From Galeopsis tetrahit (taxonomy: Eukaryota; Streptophyta; Magnoliopsida; Lamiales; Lamiaceae), in NCBI GenBank assembly GCA_963675135.1, contig OY776131.1:37905381-37969380 (forward strand): a stretch of 64,000 bases of DNA. The letters are read 5' to 3'. Below, piece after piece: positions 26,037-39,559 of this stretch. A program made the translations under genes and the position numbers. Positions within the stretch are counted from its first letter, which is position 1. Each line of letters begins with the position of its first letter. The notes beneath the pieces were generated by a model. It made no database searches, was not told where the DNA came from, and saw only the letters and a list, made by a program, of their open reading frames with translations.

Positions 26037-26320
26037 GGGCTAGTCTTGGGTGAGACCGTCTCACAAAATGAGATCCGTGAGACGGCTTTTATATATAAAA
26101 AGTGATAATGTTTGAGCAAAAAGTGATAGTGTTTAAGTAAAAAGTGATAGTCACTTTTGTTAAAAATATTATCACTTTTTACTTAAACATTATCACTTTT
26201 TTTACAAACCAAAATCTGAAAAAAAATATGGGTTATCCTACCCAAAATTTTGAAATATGGGTTAAAAGGATCCGTCTCACAGAAAAAGATCCGTGAGACG
26301 GTCTCACACAAGTTTTTGCC
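26037..26320. mobile_element. Mutator-type MITE with 9-bp target duplication
   Basis: The inverted ends contain GTGAGACCGTCTCAC (left) and GTGAGACGGTCTCAC (right) within about 28-bp imperfect terminal repeats. The flanks carry a perfect nine-base duplication AATTGTTAA (26028-26036 and 26321-26329), which points to the Mutator superfamily. The interior is a palindrome of AAGTGATA(A/G)T blocks and has no coding. Confidence 0.9.
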
Positions 26321-26518
26321 AATTGTTAATGGTGTGTGTTTAGTATGAAAGAGGATTTACTAGTCCTTGTTCAGGGTGCTCGGCTACCAAAGTTTAATTA
26401 TACATCTAAATTTTCCTTACTTAAAAAAAATAAAATACTCCATTAAGCCCATTATCAATTGGGCTCAAATAAAAGATGTAAAAGTCTAACAAAAAAAGAT
26501 AGAATGCTTATTTTAATA

Positions 26519-26755
26519 CTCCTCCGATCCCACACACCCTTAAAATGGAAAATCATTTATAAACTCCACCCTCACAATAATCTCAATTTTACACAAATGT
26601 CATTACTTTATCTCCACACATACACAAAAGTCAACTCATTTATTTACTTTATACATAAAGTTTTACAAAATTACCCCTCAAAACTTCACTCATTATTACA
26701 CTTTCTTAATTTTCGTGCCCATCTACCTATGAAGATTAATATGGGACGGAGGGAG
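26519..26755. mobile_element. Stowaway-type (Tc1/mariner) MITE
   Basis: 237 bp with ends CTCCTCCGATCCCA and TGGGACGGAGGGAG and TA on both sides (26517-26518, 26756-26757). No coding. It abuts the 5' end of Helitron H2. Confidence 0.85.
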
Positions 26756-26757
26756 TA

Positions 26758-28863
26758 TCATATATTTGCAAACATTTGTTGGTATCACATATAGCAATCC
26801 GATGACAAAGTGGGATAGCTCAAGTGGTTAGAGCACCACTACCTAGACCTTAGGTCTTGAGTTCGAGTCATGGGGAGGGAAAAAAAAGGATGGGTATTTA
26901 ACTTTCATAAAAAAAAAAAAAAAAAAAAAAAACATATAGCATTCTGATTAGTCTATTCAACCTCTCTCTTTCATTAAATCTCTCAATTCTTATTAATTTG
27001 ACTTTATCTTTTTAATTTCGACCATTCATTTTAAATTTTAATCTCAACCCTATGTTTTTTTTTTACTTCACCCTATGTTTTTTTAGTCCTATATAAATCT
27101 TAATATCTTTATTCTAATTTCAACCATCTAACTTTTAATTTCTAGGATTTACTTCTCTACATTATACGCTTTCATCATCATGTATTTGTCGAATTCAAAG
27201 TATATTTCATGGTTTCTATTTTCATCGTCAAGTTTTTTTTCTCTATATATATTATGTCACTTTCACGCAATAATTTTAAATTGCTAACCATTTCTTATTT
27301 TGATTCATTTTATTTCTCCTGGATCATTTTTTATTAATTTTTTTCCCTTTTTGTTCATATTTTTATGGATCTTGAATCCATTGTCGTGAGGTATATATTC
27401 TCTTATTGATTAAATACTTGAAGCAAATTCAATTCTTATTCAATTATTTTTCATTTCTATTTAATTTATTTTTTACAAGTATTTGCTTATCTATCTATAT
27501 GGTTGTTTTTTAATTTTTTTTTGTACTTTCACGCAATAATTTTAAATTGATAACCATTTTTTATTTTGATTTTTTTTTCTCTTTGCTCATCTTTTATTTA
27601 TTCTTTTTTTTCTTTTTTATTCATATTTTCATGGATCTTGAATTCCATGGTCTTGTTAAGGTGTATATTCACTCATTTATTAAATACTTGAAGCAAATCC
27701 AATTTTTATTTTATTTTTTTATTATTTTTTTACAGTATTTGCTTATCTATTTTTATGGTTGATAATTTTTTGCTTATCTATCTTTATGCTTGATAATTTT
27801 TTGTATATAATTTTTGTTTTGCATATCTATCTTTATGGTTGATAATTTTTTGGTATATAATTTTTGTTTTGTAAGTTCTAATTATCACAGGTATATTACT
27901 TCGAATAGTATAGATTGTAGTTTATTTTAAAACACGATTGATGTATTATTATTGAATTCAATATTTGTACATTACACTTTTTAGGGTTTTGTTATATTTT
28001 TTTAATCCGTAACATCAATTCTTATGTAATTTACATTAATATGAAAATTAGTTAATTAAATCCTACTATTATTTTGGAACGGTTTTATATTTTAATGTGT
28101 TTAAATGATAATTATATTAATTTATAGTAAATACAAATTGATTAATACATTAATTCAAAAAACAAATAAGGCAACTAATTCTATATTTAATTTTCTCCAT
28201 AAATTATGTTTGGTTCTATATTTTTTTAACTTAATCACACATGTATATAAAATAATATTAAATTAATTTTGCAAGCATAATTTCACGCACGTGTTTACAT
28301 CTATATATAATTTTATTTTATTTTTGTATTTAATAGTTGACTAAGTCTATATTTACATAAAAACATGCATGTTAATTATTGTAAATATAGTTTTTTTTTT
28401 GAAGTCTATTGTAAATATAGTTTACCATATTAACATTAAGGGTCTTGATAAATCAGATCTAAATAAAAATTATATCTATTAATATAATTATTGCTTCTTA
28501 ATAATTAAACTTTCTTAAATCACATGAAAAGTGTTTAAATATTGTTAATTTACTTTGACCAACCGAATGTGAAAAAAATTAAGGAAAATATTGTTTATAT
28601 ATAATTAAATGTTTTATAACCTAAAATTTATTAAGGATTCTAATTATATTTTGGTGGTTGGATAGAATAAATTAAGGAGCAAATTTTCGGTATGATGTTG
28701 CAAAATCCTAATTTTTAGCTAAACATTAGTAGAAGAAATATTTATACTCCCCATAATTTTGTAAGATTTTGTTTACATTTTGTTATTTAAAAGTTTTGAC
28801 TAATTTTAAAACTTGAATGAAAATAATTGTGGCATATGATGGGTTTGTATTTTATTGTTTAAA
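26758..28863 (+). mobile_element. Helitron H2, 5' part; 3' end not found
   Basis: Starts TCATATATTTGCAAAC after an A. The next ~400 bases match the 5' region of Helitron H4 (31197 on) and, inverted, of H3 (before 36066): TTTGCAAAC, then a CTGCCACATGG-like block, then CAACCTCTCTC and CAATTCTCATT runs. A SINE interrupts it at 26804. No forward 3' hairpin with CTAG occurs before H3 begins at 28864, so H2 was probably cut by, or continues beyond, later insertions. Inside, about 27,261-27,526 is duplicated at 27,527-27,760, followed by three short repeats of CTTATCTATCTTTATG. Otherwise very AT-rich with no gene. Confidence 0.6.
26804..26931 (+). mobile_element. tRNA-derived SINE with poly(A) tail
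   Basis: RNA polymerase III promoter boxes are visible: A box TAGCTCAAGTGG (26816-26827) and B box GTTCGAGTC (26861-26869). A run of 20 or more A ends the element. A 17-base near-perfect target duplication flanks it (26787-26803 and 26932-26948; ACATATAGCA then ATC/TTC and TGAT-type ends). It has no tRNA fold after the B box. It landed in the 5' end of Helitron H2. Confidence 0.9.
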
Positions 28864-31196
28864 CTAGCGTTAGACCCGCGATACGCGGGATTGAAATAAA
28901 TTTTTTAAAATATTTTGTTTTATATTACAAAATTGAATTAAAAATTAACCTTTTAATTATAAAGGAATTTGATAAATTGTTTTTCTATTTTTAAAATATC
29001 AAAAGGAATTTTGATAGTAAAAAACATTACATCATATATTTGAAAAAAAAAATCAATAATAGAAATAAAAGAGTATAGTCTTATTAATAAAAGAAATTAA
29101 TATATAAAATTACAAATTTCGAAAAACTTCCCTTTACACAACATTTATGGTACGTTTACATATTTTTCCATTTAAGTTGGGACAAAGAATTTTCAATTTG
29201 CTCTTGTTCTTAACTTTAGAGGTTGACATAGATCTCGTACATTTGTAAAAAACAAAAAAAAAAACTCGTATATTACGTGAGATTGTAAATAAAATATTAT
29301 TTAATAAAAGTTAATATAATTACTTTTAAGTGTTTATGTATGTAATTTTATTTATCTGTGTCGTAGTAGAAAAGAGAATAGTGGAAATAAAAAGTGAAAA
29401 TGATTGAAGGTCAATCTAACAAATCAATTATTACCAAATATTATGTTGCAGATGGATGATTTAGTGATATTTATCAAACGTTATTGACTTTATAAAAAAA
29501 AAATTATCAATAGTGAAAAATATAAGAATGTGAATAAAATAAATAAGGATGTACATTTGATATTAAAAGTTGAGTATAATGTAAGGTTGAAAGTTCAAAT
29601 TTTAAAAGCAAAAGATGAATGAGAATGAAATAAATTTTAAAATAAATAATTTGAGTGGGGAGAAAGAAATCTTGTCACGTGATAAAATATATGTTTGAAA
29701 ATATAAAATATATGGAGTAACAATTAAGATTAAGATTGTACATTTGTACCTAAGGGATTAAGATTGTAGTTAAGGGTGAAAATGAGTTAGACTATTCGAT
29801 TAGCCTACGACTTGATCTATTAAAGTTCAACTCGGTTTAACTCATTTAATAATAAGTTGAACTCAAACTTATTTAAAAGCTCATTTAGTTAGTTATGCCT
29901 ATTTAACTTCATAAATAAATAACGTAAAGAGTTTAATATTACTAACTACTATGTAGTTATATTAAGTAGAAAAAAACTTTTGAATTTTTTTTTGAACATT
30001 TGATATTTCTTTTATTTCATAATTTTGAGATTCAAATAGTCGATTTGATGATAGTAAAGTGTTGTAAATTTTTTTTAAATGCACTAATATGATTAAAAGG
30101 ACTTTAGAGTCATGTCTATTTATTAAAAATGTCCGACCAAACTTTAAATTTTTTTTTATGGATCAAACTTGTGCCTAAAATATACTCCATATATATTTAG
30201 TCAATTTTTTTTATAAGATCCAATTAGTTCGGACTCATTCTCATTCCTAAATGAACCATAAAAAAAAATAAAAATAAAATAAAATCATGTGTGCATTGTT
30301 TAGAGAAGCAAAATAACTGCGTGCAAGAACAATGGACAAAATTAATAAAAAATTGTCAAAATTCACACTAAGAAATAAGATACCATTGAAAAATGTAAAA
30401 TTATAGAGTAAATCAATGATAAAATCAAATATCCATATTGAAAAACACCTCGACACAATTTCATGTAACCCCCAAGTATTATAAGAAAATGAATGCTTAT
30501 TACCCAAAATAATTCAATCAACTCCATTCAAATCCAAGCATCATCTTTTATACTCCATTAAATTGATATATTTTTTTTATATTTTATTTTATGCATAATT
30601 TTTTTATATATTGAATAAGGAAAGTATTACAATTGTGCTATAATTGAATTCTATATTTAATTTAGCAATTTAAAATAATTTAAAAATATAGTTGATATGG
30701 TTAAAAAAAGTTCAATATGACTTCCCTAAAATATTTTAAATTCTTTCGAGCATGCTTAATATTCTGTCTCTCAATTATAAAATCATACTTATCCAATATC
30801 ATTATTTACAAAATTTTAAATTATGTCAATATTATTATGATATATACTTACTTTAATTAATTATGGTAACTAAATTTGTAATCACATAAAAAGGAAGAAC
30901 ATAGATTAAAGTAATAATATACTCCACTTTTATCACACAATCAAAATTTAAACTAACGAAATTTTAGGAAATAAAATTTTCATTTTTTGAAAACTTACAT
31001 ATATATACCCTAATTATTAATTTCAAGTAATAAATAGTGTTTGACTATTGTGTTGTAACAATAATATTAGATATAAAATTGGATTAAATAATATAATATG
31101 TTAATATTAAATAAATTCAAAATGTAGACATTTATAAAATTTAATCAGGGTTTTCTAATGTAAGAGAAATTTGAATTCTTCAAAGAAATTTTAATA

Positions 31197-34100
31197 TCTA
31201 TATATATATATATATTTGCAAACTTTTTTACTGCCACATGGCGCAGTGTGATTCGTCTAACGCAACCTCTCTCCTCTCAAAAGTCTACATTTCAAAATTC
31301 CTCAATTCTCATTCATTTTAACTTTATCTTCTAATCTCAACCTTTCATTCTTAAGTTTTAATCTCAATTCTCAACCCTTAATCCTTATTTTTTACTCCTA
31401 TATAAACTTCAACCTATTTCTTTTCAACCATTCAATGTTTGTTTTATTCATTTACATAATTTTTTAGAATTTCTTCAACCTTTCCTCTTTTTTTGTATAT
31501 GTAGTTAGATTGATTTTTTTTTTTTCATTGTAGATGTGTAGTTTAGATATTGATTTTTATTTTTGTTTGTCAAAGTTTTGAAGTTTTCATCAGATTCACC
31601 CGAAGATTTATGAAGGTTTTGAAGATTTCATCACTCGAAAATTTATGAAGGTTTTGAAGATTTCATCGAATTCACGAAGATTTATGAAGTTTTGAAGATT
31701 TCATCAAATTCACAAAGATTTATGAAGATTTATGAAGATTTTCAAGATTTCCATCAAAGTCACTCGAAGGAAAGGTCGAAGATATATGAAAGGTCTTCAA
31801 GATTTCATTAGGGAAGTTTTTTGAAGACACTGCAACAATTTCTCAAATTTATGAACATTTGTAACAATTTATCCATTCACACTAATTATTTCAAGATGGT
31901 TACATTCATAAGTTTAGTCATCAGATTCACGATTGAGGAAGGTTTTGAAGTTAAAAATGGAGAGAGTATAAAACACACTCATGTAAAAATAAATACAATA
32001 TATTGTTAAATTCCAATTATTCATAAATACATAATATACTATTTTATTTTTTACGTTGCATACTCTATAGTAAAAAGAAAAAAAGTGAATATTAAAAATT
32101 ATTTATCACAATTCAAATGAAATATCAAATAATGATGAAATATTATAGTACATGTTTAATTATTTAATTATTTATCACTATTGAAAATTTCTTTAATTGG
32201 AATAATTAGTATATCATGCATGCATCAATTTGCGACCAATTATTTATCACAATTGAAAAATATAATTAGTATTTAATATATTGATATAATTACCGATCAA
32301 TTATACACTTTTATATATATTATGCATGCATTAATTTGCGGCAATGACCAAAATAATAGACAAGAATCTTGGCATATATATGATGGGTATTGTTGCACAA
32401 TTATAATATTCTAATAATTATCTTCAAGTTTGTACATATGAAACCAAATTGTATTTTTTATCCAATTACCGACAATAATAATAGAATTCCAATAATAATA
32501 GAATTCCAAACGACTGATACAAATTATATAAATCAAGTGGTATTTTTAATCCAATTTTAGGATGAATTTTATACATGGCAAGTCCAATTTTTACATATAA
32601 ATTCATTTTTTTAATGGAATATAAATTCAATTTTTGATAGTATAGAAAATTCATCTCTTGAAATTATAGAGAATTCCAATTTTTACATATAAATTCATTT
32701 TTTAATGGAATATAAATTCAATTTTTGATAGTATAAATACAACTAAATTTTTTGTTAAAAGCATTATGTTGGATGAGGAACATTGAATATTATATTAGAG
32801 TATAGTCATGTCATAACAATGTAATTAAATTCAATCATTATTTTCCATTATTTAAGAAACTATAATTAAATTAAAGTCGAATTTACTGAAACTAATTAAA
32901 ACAAAAGATTATTATATTTATTATTTTATTAAAGTAAAAGGTTGGCGTATAATCACATGCCAAATTTTGCATATCAATCATATGTCAAATTGACCTAATA
33001 TAACAATATAACAAAAGTAACGTATCTCTAAAAAAAAAGTAACGTCTAATGTTTTGGAGCAATTTCATAATCTATTCAATTAGATTTAACATAATTGTAG
33101 ACTATTAAATACTGAATTTGACTTTAATTAGTTAACTATTTTTTTAAAAATTCAAAGCTTAAACAAAGCTCAAATTAACACAGAAAGTGTCATATATTAA
33201 TACGTATAACTCATTAAATACATATATAATGTATTAATATTAATTAACATAATTTATGGATATAAATACTGATTTGCAATATTATAGGTTTCTCCATTAT
33301 TCAGAATTATACCTAACTTACCTCCGTAAATTTCAAAACTTATATTTAAAAGACAATCTAATCTAATAAAATATTATTCAGTAAATTTAGAAAATTTAAA
33401 TAGATAATGAGTCAATAAAAGAAATTAGATATAATGTTATACAATTAGCATAAAAAAAATTAGATATAATTAATTTCAAATTATATAATTCGAATTTAGG
33501 AGTAGTAATATTTGAATTATTTTTAATTTTACTTTCCTTTATATTAGTTTTGGGACATTATTGTAATTTCTTATAAATTTAAATTATACACATAATTACC
33601 GCACATGTATTAATTATGTCTTAAATCTATTAATTTCTACATATCAATCATATGTCAAATTGACCTAATATATAACAATATAACAAAAGTAATGTATCTC
33701 TAAAAAAAAAAGTAACGTCTAATGTTTTGGAGCAATTTCATAATCTATTCAATTAGATTTAACATAATTGTAGACTATTAAATACTGAATTTGACTTTAA
33801 TTAGTTAACTATTTTTTTAAAAATTCAAAGCTTAAACAAAGCTCAAATTAACATAGAAAGTGTCATATATTAATACGGATGACTCATTAAATACATATAT
33901 AATGCATTAATATTGTTTCCAATTTATAAGGTGAATATTAATATTAATTAACGTAATTTATGGATATAAATACTGATTTGCAATATTATAGGTTTCTCCA
34001 TTATTCAGAATTATACCTAACTTACCTCCGTAAATTTCAAAACTTATATTTAAAACACAATCTAATCTAATAAAATATTATTCAGTAAATTTAGAAAATT

Positions 34101-34420
34101 TAAATAGATAATGAGTCAATAAAAGAAATTAGATATAATGTTATACAATTAGCATAAAAAAATTAGATATAATTAATTTCAAATTATATAGTTCGAATTT
34201 AGGAGTAGTAATATTTGAATTATTTTTAATTTTACTTTCAGTTTTGGGACATTATTGTAATTTCTTATAAATTTAAATTATACACATAATTACCGCACAT
34301 GTATTAATTATGCCTTTTTATTTTTCATCTTTTAATAAACTAAAAAAATTTAAAATCTATAAATATATATATTTTTTAATTGATTTATTCAACCCGCATA
34401 AGACGCGGGTCTTACACTAG
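31197..34420 (+). mobile_element. Helitron H4, 3,224 bp, nested in H3
   Basis: The 5' end reads TCTATATATATATATATATT then TTTGCAAAC, after an A. The 3' end has hairpin-forming CCCGCATAAGACGCGGG, a ten-base tail and CTAG at 34417-34420, followed by T. No coding potential. From 31,600 to 31,830 a run of GAAGATTTATGAAG-type repeats (about 20-40 bases each) forms a small minisatellite; the 3' half is a long direct duplication. Confidence 0.85.
32970..34312. repeat. About 670-bp tandem duplication in Helitron H4
   Basis: Copy 1 is about 32970-33621, copy 2 about 33640-34312, starting CATATCAATCATATGTC and ending CGCACATGTATTAATTATG. The copies are nearly identical, differing by small indels (for example an ATTAATATTGTTTCC insertion near 33,910), so the event is recent. 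Confidence 0.9.
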
Positions 34421-35120
34421 TTAATCAACTATAAGAGAAATTATAGGAAAATTTGAATTCGAATCCCACAGCATAATTATTAATTAACTTATTCAATCTT
34501 GCAACAATTAATTTTAATTAATTAAGTACGCGTATAATAGTGTTTATATAGAGATTAAAGTTAGATACTATCTATGTTACTCAACAATCTTTTCCTGATT
34601 TAATAAAAATTGGACTTTAATTATAAAATTCGTTTTTTCTTAATTAAGATTATTCAACTATGAGAGAAATTTAGTTTCCTTAATTTCAGAAATTCGAAAT
34701 GAAGTATGCGAAATTAAGTGAGATATAGATTGATTAATTGGATTAAATTAAAGAACGTGCAAGTTTGATAAAGTCAATCCAATCAATTTGATTAAATTCA
34801 TTTTCATTTATTTAAGGAAACTCGAAATTAAGTCTATAGCTTTCAAATATGAATTTAAAGATATAACATGCGAAATAAAGTGAGATATATATAGATAGAT
34901 TAATTGAATTAAATTAATATCTTTAGATTAATGGAATGTTTAAGTAATGATTGTTAACAAATAAAAAATAATGATTACATTATTGAAAGGTTTTGTTCAC
35001 GTTTTATTTAAATTCATATAACAAAATTTCTCCAAAATATAAGGACTGAATTATGAAGATAAAATAATTAAAATAAATATTTAAATAAAATATTGTACTT
35101 ATACAATTTGGTGTCGAAAA

Positions 35121-35744
35121 TAAATTTTGAATCATAAAAAAAAGTTGATTACATTATGAATATAAAGTACATTCCTAAATAAGACAAACAAATTATAGAG
35201 ATATACACATCGAAAAGGATGGTAATTGAGAAATATTTATGATTGTCAGGGCTCTCTCTTGAATTTGTGAGGGCTCTGATTGTTGCTCTTGTGTTGCTCT
35301 TGAAGTTGTGAGGGCTCTTATGGTTGCTCTTGAGTTTGTGAGGGCTCACATATAATCGAGAAATCATATAATTTGTCATCTAATCAGAATCAACGGATAC
35401 ACAAAAAAAGAAATGACATTTAATCATAAATATAAATTTTGAATCATAAAAAAAAGTTGATTACATTATGAATATAAAGTACATTCCTAAATAAGACAAA
35501 CAAATTATAGAGATATACACATCGAAAAGGATTGTAATTGAGAAATATTTATGATTGTCAGGGATCTCTCTTGAATTTGTGAGGGCTCTGATTGTTGCTC
35601 TTGTGTTGCTCTTGAAGTTGTGAGGGCTCTTATGGTTGCTCTTGAGTTTGTGAGGGCTCACATATAATCGAGAAATCATATAATTTGTCATCTAATCAGA
35701 ATCAACGGATACACAAAAAAAGAAATGACATTTAATCATAATCA
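35121..35744. repeat. 312-bp tandem duplication in Helitron H3
   Basis: 35121-35432 is repeated at 35433-35744 almost without change. Each copy carries a small inner repeat of GTTGCTCTTG and TGTGAGGGCTC units, far more GC-rich than the surroundings. Open frames of 76 codons on the minus strand are a by-product of the duplication and not genes. Confidence 0.92.
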
Positions 35745-37644
35745 TAGAAAGAAGGGCATACAGAATTTAAAAAAAAAAAACTATGTGACATCGAATCAGA
35801 ATCACGGGTTGAAATTGTAGACATTTCTAAAGTTCTCTGAAAATGAATGTTGAAAATGAAAGTAGGAAGGTTATTATATAGGAGATTATATAAAGATTGA
35901 ACAGTTAATACTAATTTGTTTAAATGGACGGATGAGATTAAAATGAAAAGGAGGAAAATGATGTGAGAAGAGGATTTTTGAAAAGAAGACCATTGAGAGG
36001 AGAGAGATTGTGGCAAACGAATCAGACTGCGACACGTGGCAGTCCAAAAGTTTGCAAATATATAAATACTAGTGCACAACCCGCATAATATGCGGGAATA
36101 ATTAAAATAAAAAACATAAAAAGGAAGAAAATTGAAAAAAAAAAAATTTTAACACGTACAATACAAATAAAACAAAAAATTACACTATTTAAAAAAATAT
36201 ACAAAAAAAATATATAAAATTACATTGTTTAAAAAATTGTGCAAACCCATTTTCATCAATCTGAGCAGCAAGTTATATATCACATTTTGTGATGACAATC
36301 CTCGACCCTCGACGAACTAAGTTTTGATTAATTAGAAATTCTGATCAAGTTTAATTTGGAGCAAATACTATTCTTAATAAAACTTCAAATGATTGGAGCA
36401 ATTTCTCAATGGTGGACAAAACCATTAAATAAATTAAGGCACTGCTCTATAAACACGTATTCTTAATAAAGATCCAAATATATGTATTAAAGATATATCA
36501 AAATTAGTTATATAGTAATTATAAAAAAAATTATTATATTGAATCTACATAAATCCAAAAATTACAAAAAGATTATGATATACTAATCTACATAAACTCA
36601 AAAAAGTAAAAATAAAATATTATGATACTAAATCTATTTAGTTGTTGATCCACAAACATATTCTGTCAGACAAATAAAGTGCAGTGAAGAGATAGTTCTT
36701 AGTATTAAAAAAAATGTAAATATACAATTAAAATAGGAAAAGCTAAAAGGAGCCTAGTAAAAAAGTTATCTAAGAAAATTACAAAATGCAAATAAACATA
36801 AAATTGTCTTAATCAACACGTTCATGTCTTCAATTAGGAATTGATGATTTGATTTAACAAAATACTCCCTCAAATATTTTCGCACTGGTTTTGGAGCATT
36901 GGGTCGGTGAATTTATTCTTTTCTGTACAAAAATAAACAATAAGAAGATGATTCCATAATTCTACACAAAGTATATGGATTGGAATGAATCTCAAATCAT
37001 CTCATCCCTAAATATGTATTTAATTATATATCAAAATGAGTTATAAGAAGAATGAAACTTTACCTATAAAATAGTTGTGGTGACGGCTCTCGACTTCCGA
37101 CGAATCATGATCGAGTTTCGTGCTTGATAGGAATTCTGCTTCCGACGAATCCTGATCGAGTTTCGTCCCTGATATGAATTCTGATCGAGTTTCGTGCGGT
37201 TTAATAAACAATAGAGTATTTAATTATATATAAAAGAAATGAGTTACATATTTTGAATAAAGAACTCTCTAAATCATTGTAGCAATTCGTCAAACAAATA
37301 AATGAATTAAAAATTAGGCATAAACTTGGTACTACGTATAATTTGAACCGTAATACAATAAATTAAAGTTATAAACAAATGATATAATGAGAGATATTAT
37401 GGTTCGATCTGGGACAATTAACAGTCGAGATTTCAAAGTTTTGTCTCTAGTGCAGTAAAAATTATAATATGCCAAATTATTACATTAAATACAAGAAATT
37501 ACATCTAATAATGATACTGAGTACAGGGATAATGCAGTAATAGGTAATGCATACGATCAACTTCTGTGAATCATTTGTTGTCAATGCTGAGCTACTTCAG
37601 GTAGTTTGTTTTACACATATCAGGGTCAGTAGGCAATTCAGAAT

Positions 37645-39150
37645 TCACATCACAATCTTCGTCAACTTTCTCTTGTTACAGTGTGGTGGCACATCTGTTT
37701 GATCAACAACCTTGTTATGACTGCTGGAGGACGACGCAACCTGGATACATATAAAATATGGCGTAATTATTTCCACAATGTTGTACACAAATGTTCAATA
37801 AATTTACAGACACAATAAATAGTACCTGCTCATATTCAGAGGGAGTGTTATGAATACCACTTGTAGTGTCATTCATAGAATTGAGTTGCAGGTCCTTGGG
37901 TGTACTTGCCATGGAATATTATATTTATATTCAATAATGTGTACGTGGGCAATAATATTATGTAATTCAATATTAATGTTTTTACAAACCATCGTCTACT
38001 TCACGGCCAAAATTGCACATTTTAATTGAGTTCGCCCTAAAAGTGGATATTATATAACAAAGTATTGGTGCTTAAAACAATTTTTTCAAATATTATAAAT
38101 ACATTAACTTATTTTCATCCAAACTAATTCACACAACACTCTACGTTGGCACGGCCAAAATTGCACATTCAAATTTAGAAACTATCATTGGCAATACTAT
38201 ATTTTTCAATACTAAATATTATACCGTGTATTTTATAAAAACTTCTATACACTATATTTTATAAAAACTTCTATGTGAAGTTCACTTCAGTTATTGCGAT
38301 GTAAATGTGGATCTTTCTCACACATTATCATTTATATCAACATCAAATGTACAAAATAGACATAACTCTATCAATATCTGCAAATTCGTAATATATTAAA
38401 TAACCCATTAAATGTAAAAAAAATACAACATAACATTCATTAATATTGTTAAACAATTTTTATCCTCTCTCTACCGTCTTCCTACCTACTACCTTTGACG
38501 TTCATATTTTTAATGTTCTCCCCAAAATTTTAAATATGGACCTTAAATACATAATAACAACAATTTATTAAACAATGTAACATTAATGGTAATGTGTATT
38601 AATTATAATTGAAAAAATAGAATAATTGAGGACATACCATTTGTCTTGAACAATCATTTCCAGCTTTTTTTTCAACTTACCATGCACACTTACTGTGTTC
38701 ACGTCAAAAATATGAACAACACATGCCATTACATCTAAAAAAACAGAAGTGGAACATCATAATGAAAATCAATCCAAATAAAAAAAAACGTTAACAACAA
38801 TTGGGACCATTACATAAGTTGTTGATTACTTTGATAATAAAATTAAGAGTGTATGAGGTTACCTCGCAGAATTCTATCCTCATACTCAGATTGCGACCTT
38901 ATATCATCAAAGGAAATAAAATGGAACTGAGGTGGTGTTGCTTGAAATGGAGAAGACCTTCTCATTTCTGTGTTGTGATGGAAAGTAAGTTTGTAAGGGT
39001 GTTTGGTAGTCAATATATGTCCCAAAGGCTTTTCTACACCAAAGTTGTATAAATTGTACGTGACCCCTTCTCTTACGATATTTTCATATCGTTTTAGGTA
39101 CTTAAGTACAGTTGCCTGGATTTTATTTGAGGAATGGTAGTGATGGGAAC
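37645..39150 (-). pseudogene. RPA70-like (DUF223 OB-fold) gene remnant inside Helitron H5
   Basis: Minus-strand exons: about 39150-38863, with IQATVLKYLKRYENIVREG then YNLYNFGVEK; 38734-38638 with VMACVVHIFDV, joined in phase 1 by a GT-AG intron; a weaker piece near 38545-38492 with LKFWGEH and a stop; and downstream 37912-37826 plus 37740-37645, which splice to a short tail ending in a basic KRKLTKIVM. The first two match the pattern of single-strand DNA-binding OB-folds of plant RPA1-like proteins (DUF223), which plant Helitrons are known to carry. The start and central DNA-binding domain are missing or damaged. Linking the last two exons to the same gene is inference from orientation only. 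Confidence 0.7.
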
Positions 39151-39559
39151 GTAATAAATTCCAGAGAAAGTAAGGAAAGGTGTAAAGGGTGTGAATTATT
39201 TGTTAAAAAAGATGAATGTTATTTATAGGGAAAACAGTTCCAGTAAATGGTGTTCAGTTAATAAAAAAACTGTTGTGTAATTAGATAAGATAAATGTGGT
39301 GGTTTTATAACTTCTGTTTAAAAACCAACTTTGTGAATAGTATGAATGAATAACCAATTTTTAGATAAGACAACAAGTAGAATAATGGAAATAATTTGCT
39401 ATGAATAATTAATTATTATTATTTAAATAAAGTGATTTATTAATTTTATAAGATTAACTGTTAAATTATATATGTGATTTAATTTTTGTCAGAGTATAAA
39501 TTGTTTAATGTTTTCCGTGAAATTCTAAATTCATTAAGTATGACAGAGTATATATGAAC

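Larger units (their letters stand above)
28864..36066 (-). mobile_element. Helitron H3, minus strand, containing nested H4
   Basis: The 3' end at 28864 has the hairpin CCCGCGTATCGCGGG followed by a tail ending CTAG, next to host A (28863). The 5' end near 36066 shows the family block TTTGCAAAC then CTGCCACGTG (minus strand), but the terminal TC is lost where H5 begins. About 4.0 kb without the nested H4. No Rep/helicase coding; apart from repeats the interior (28,900-31,196 and 34,421-36,066) is AT-rich and holds no gene. Pairing the two ends as one element is an inference from orientation and family. Confidence 0.65.

Noticed and set aside
26808..26880. Possible tRNA gene
   Set aside because: A and B boxes are present but there is no acceptor or anticodon stem, and a poly(A) tail and target duplication mark it as a SINE.
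27547..27762. Phe-rich 71-codon frame
   Set aside because: Translation of T-runs in AT-rich duplicated DNA.
35149..35691. Two near-identical 76-codon minus-strand frames
   Set aside because: They arise from the 312-bp tandem duplication inside a Helitron and have no protein-like composition beyond that.
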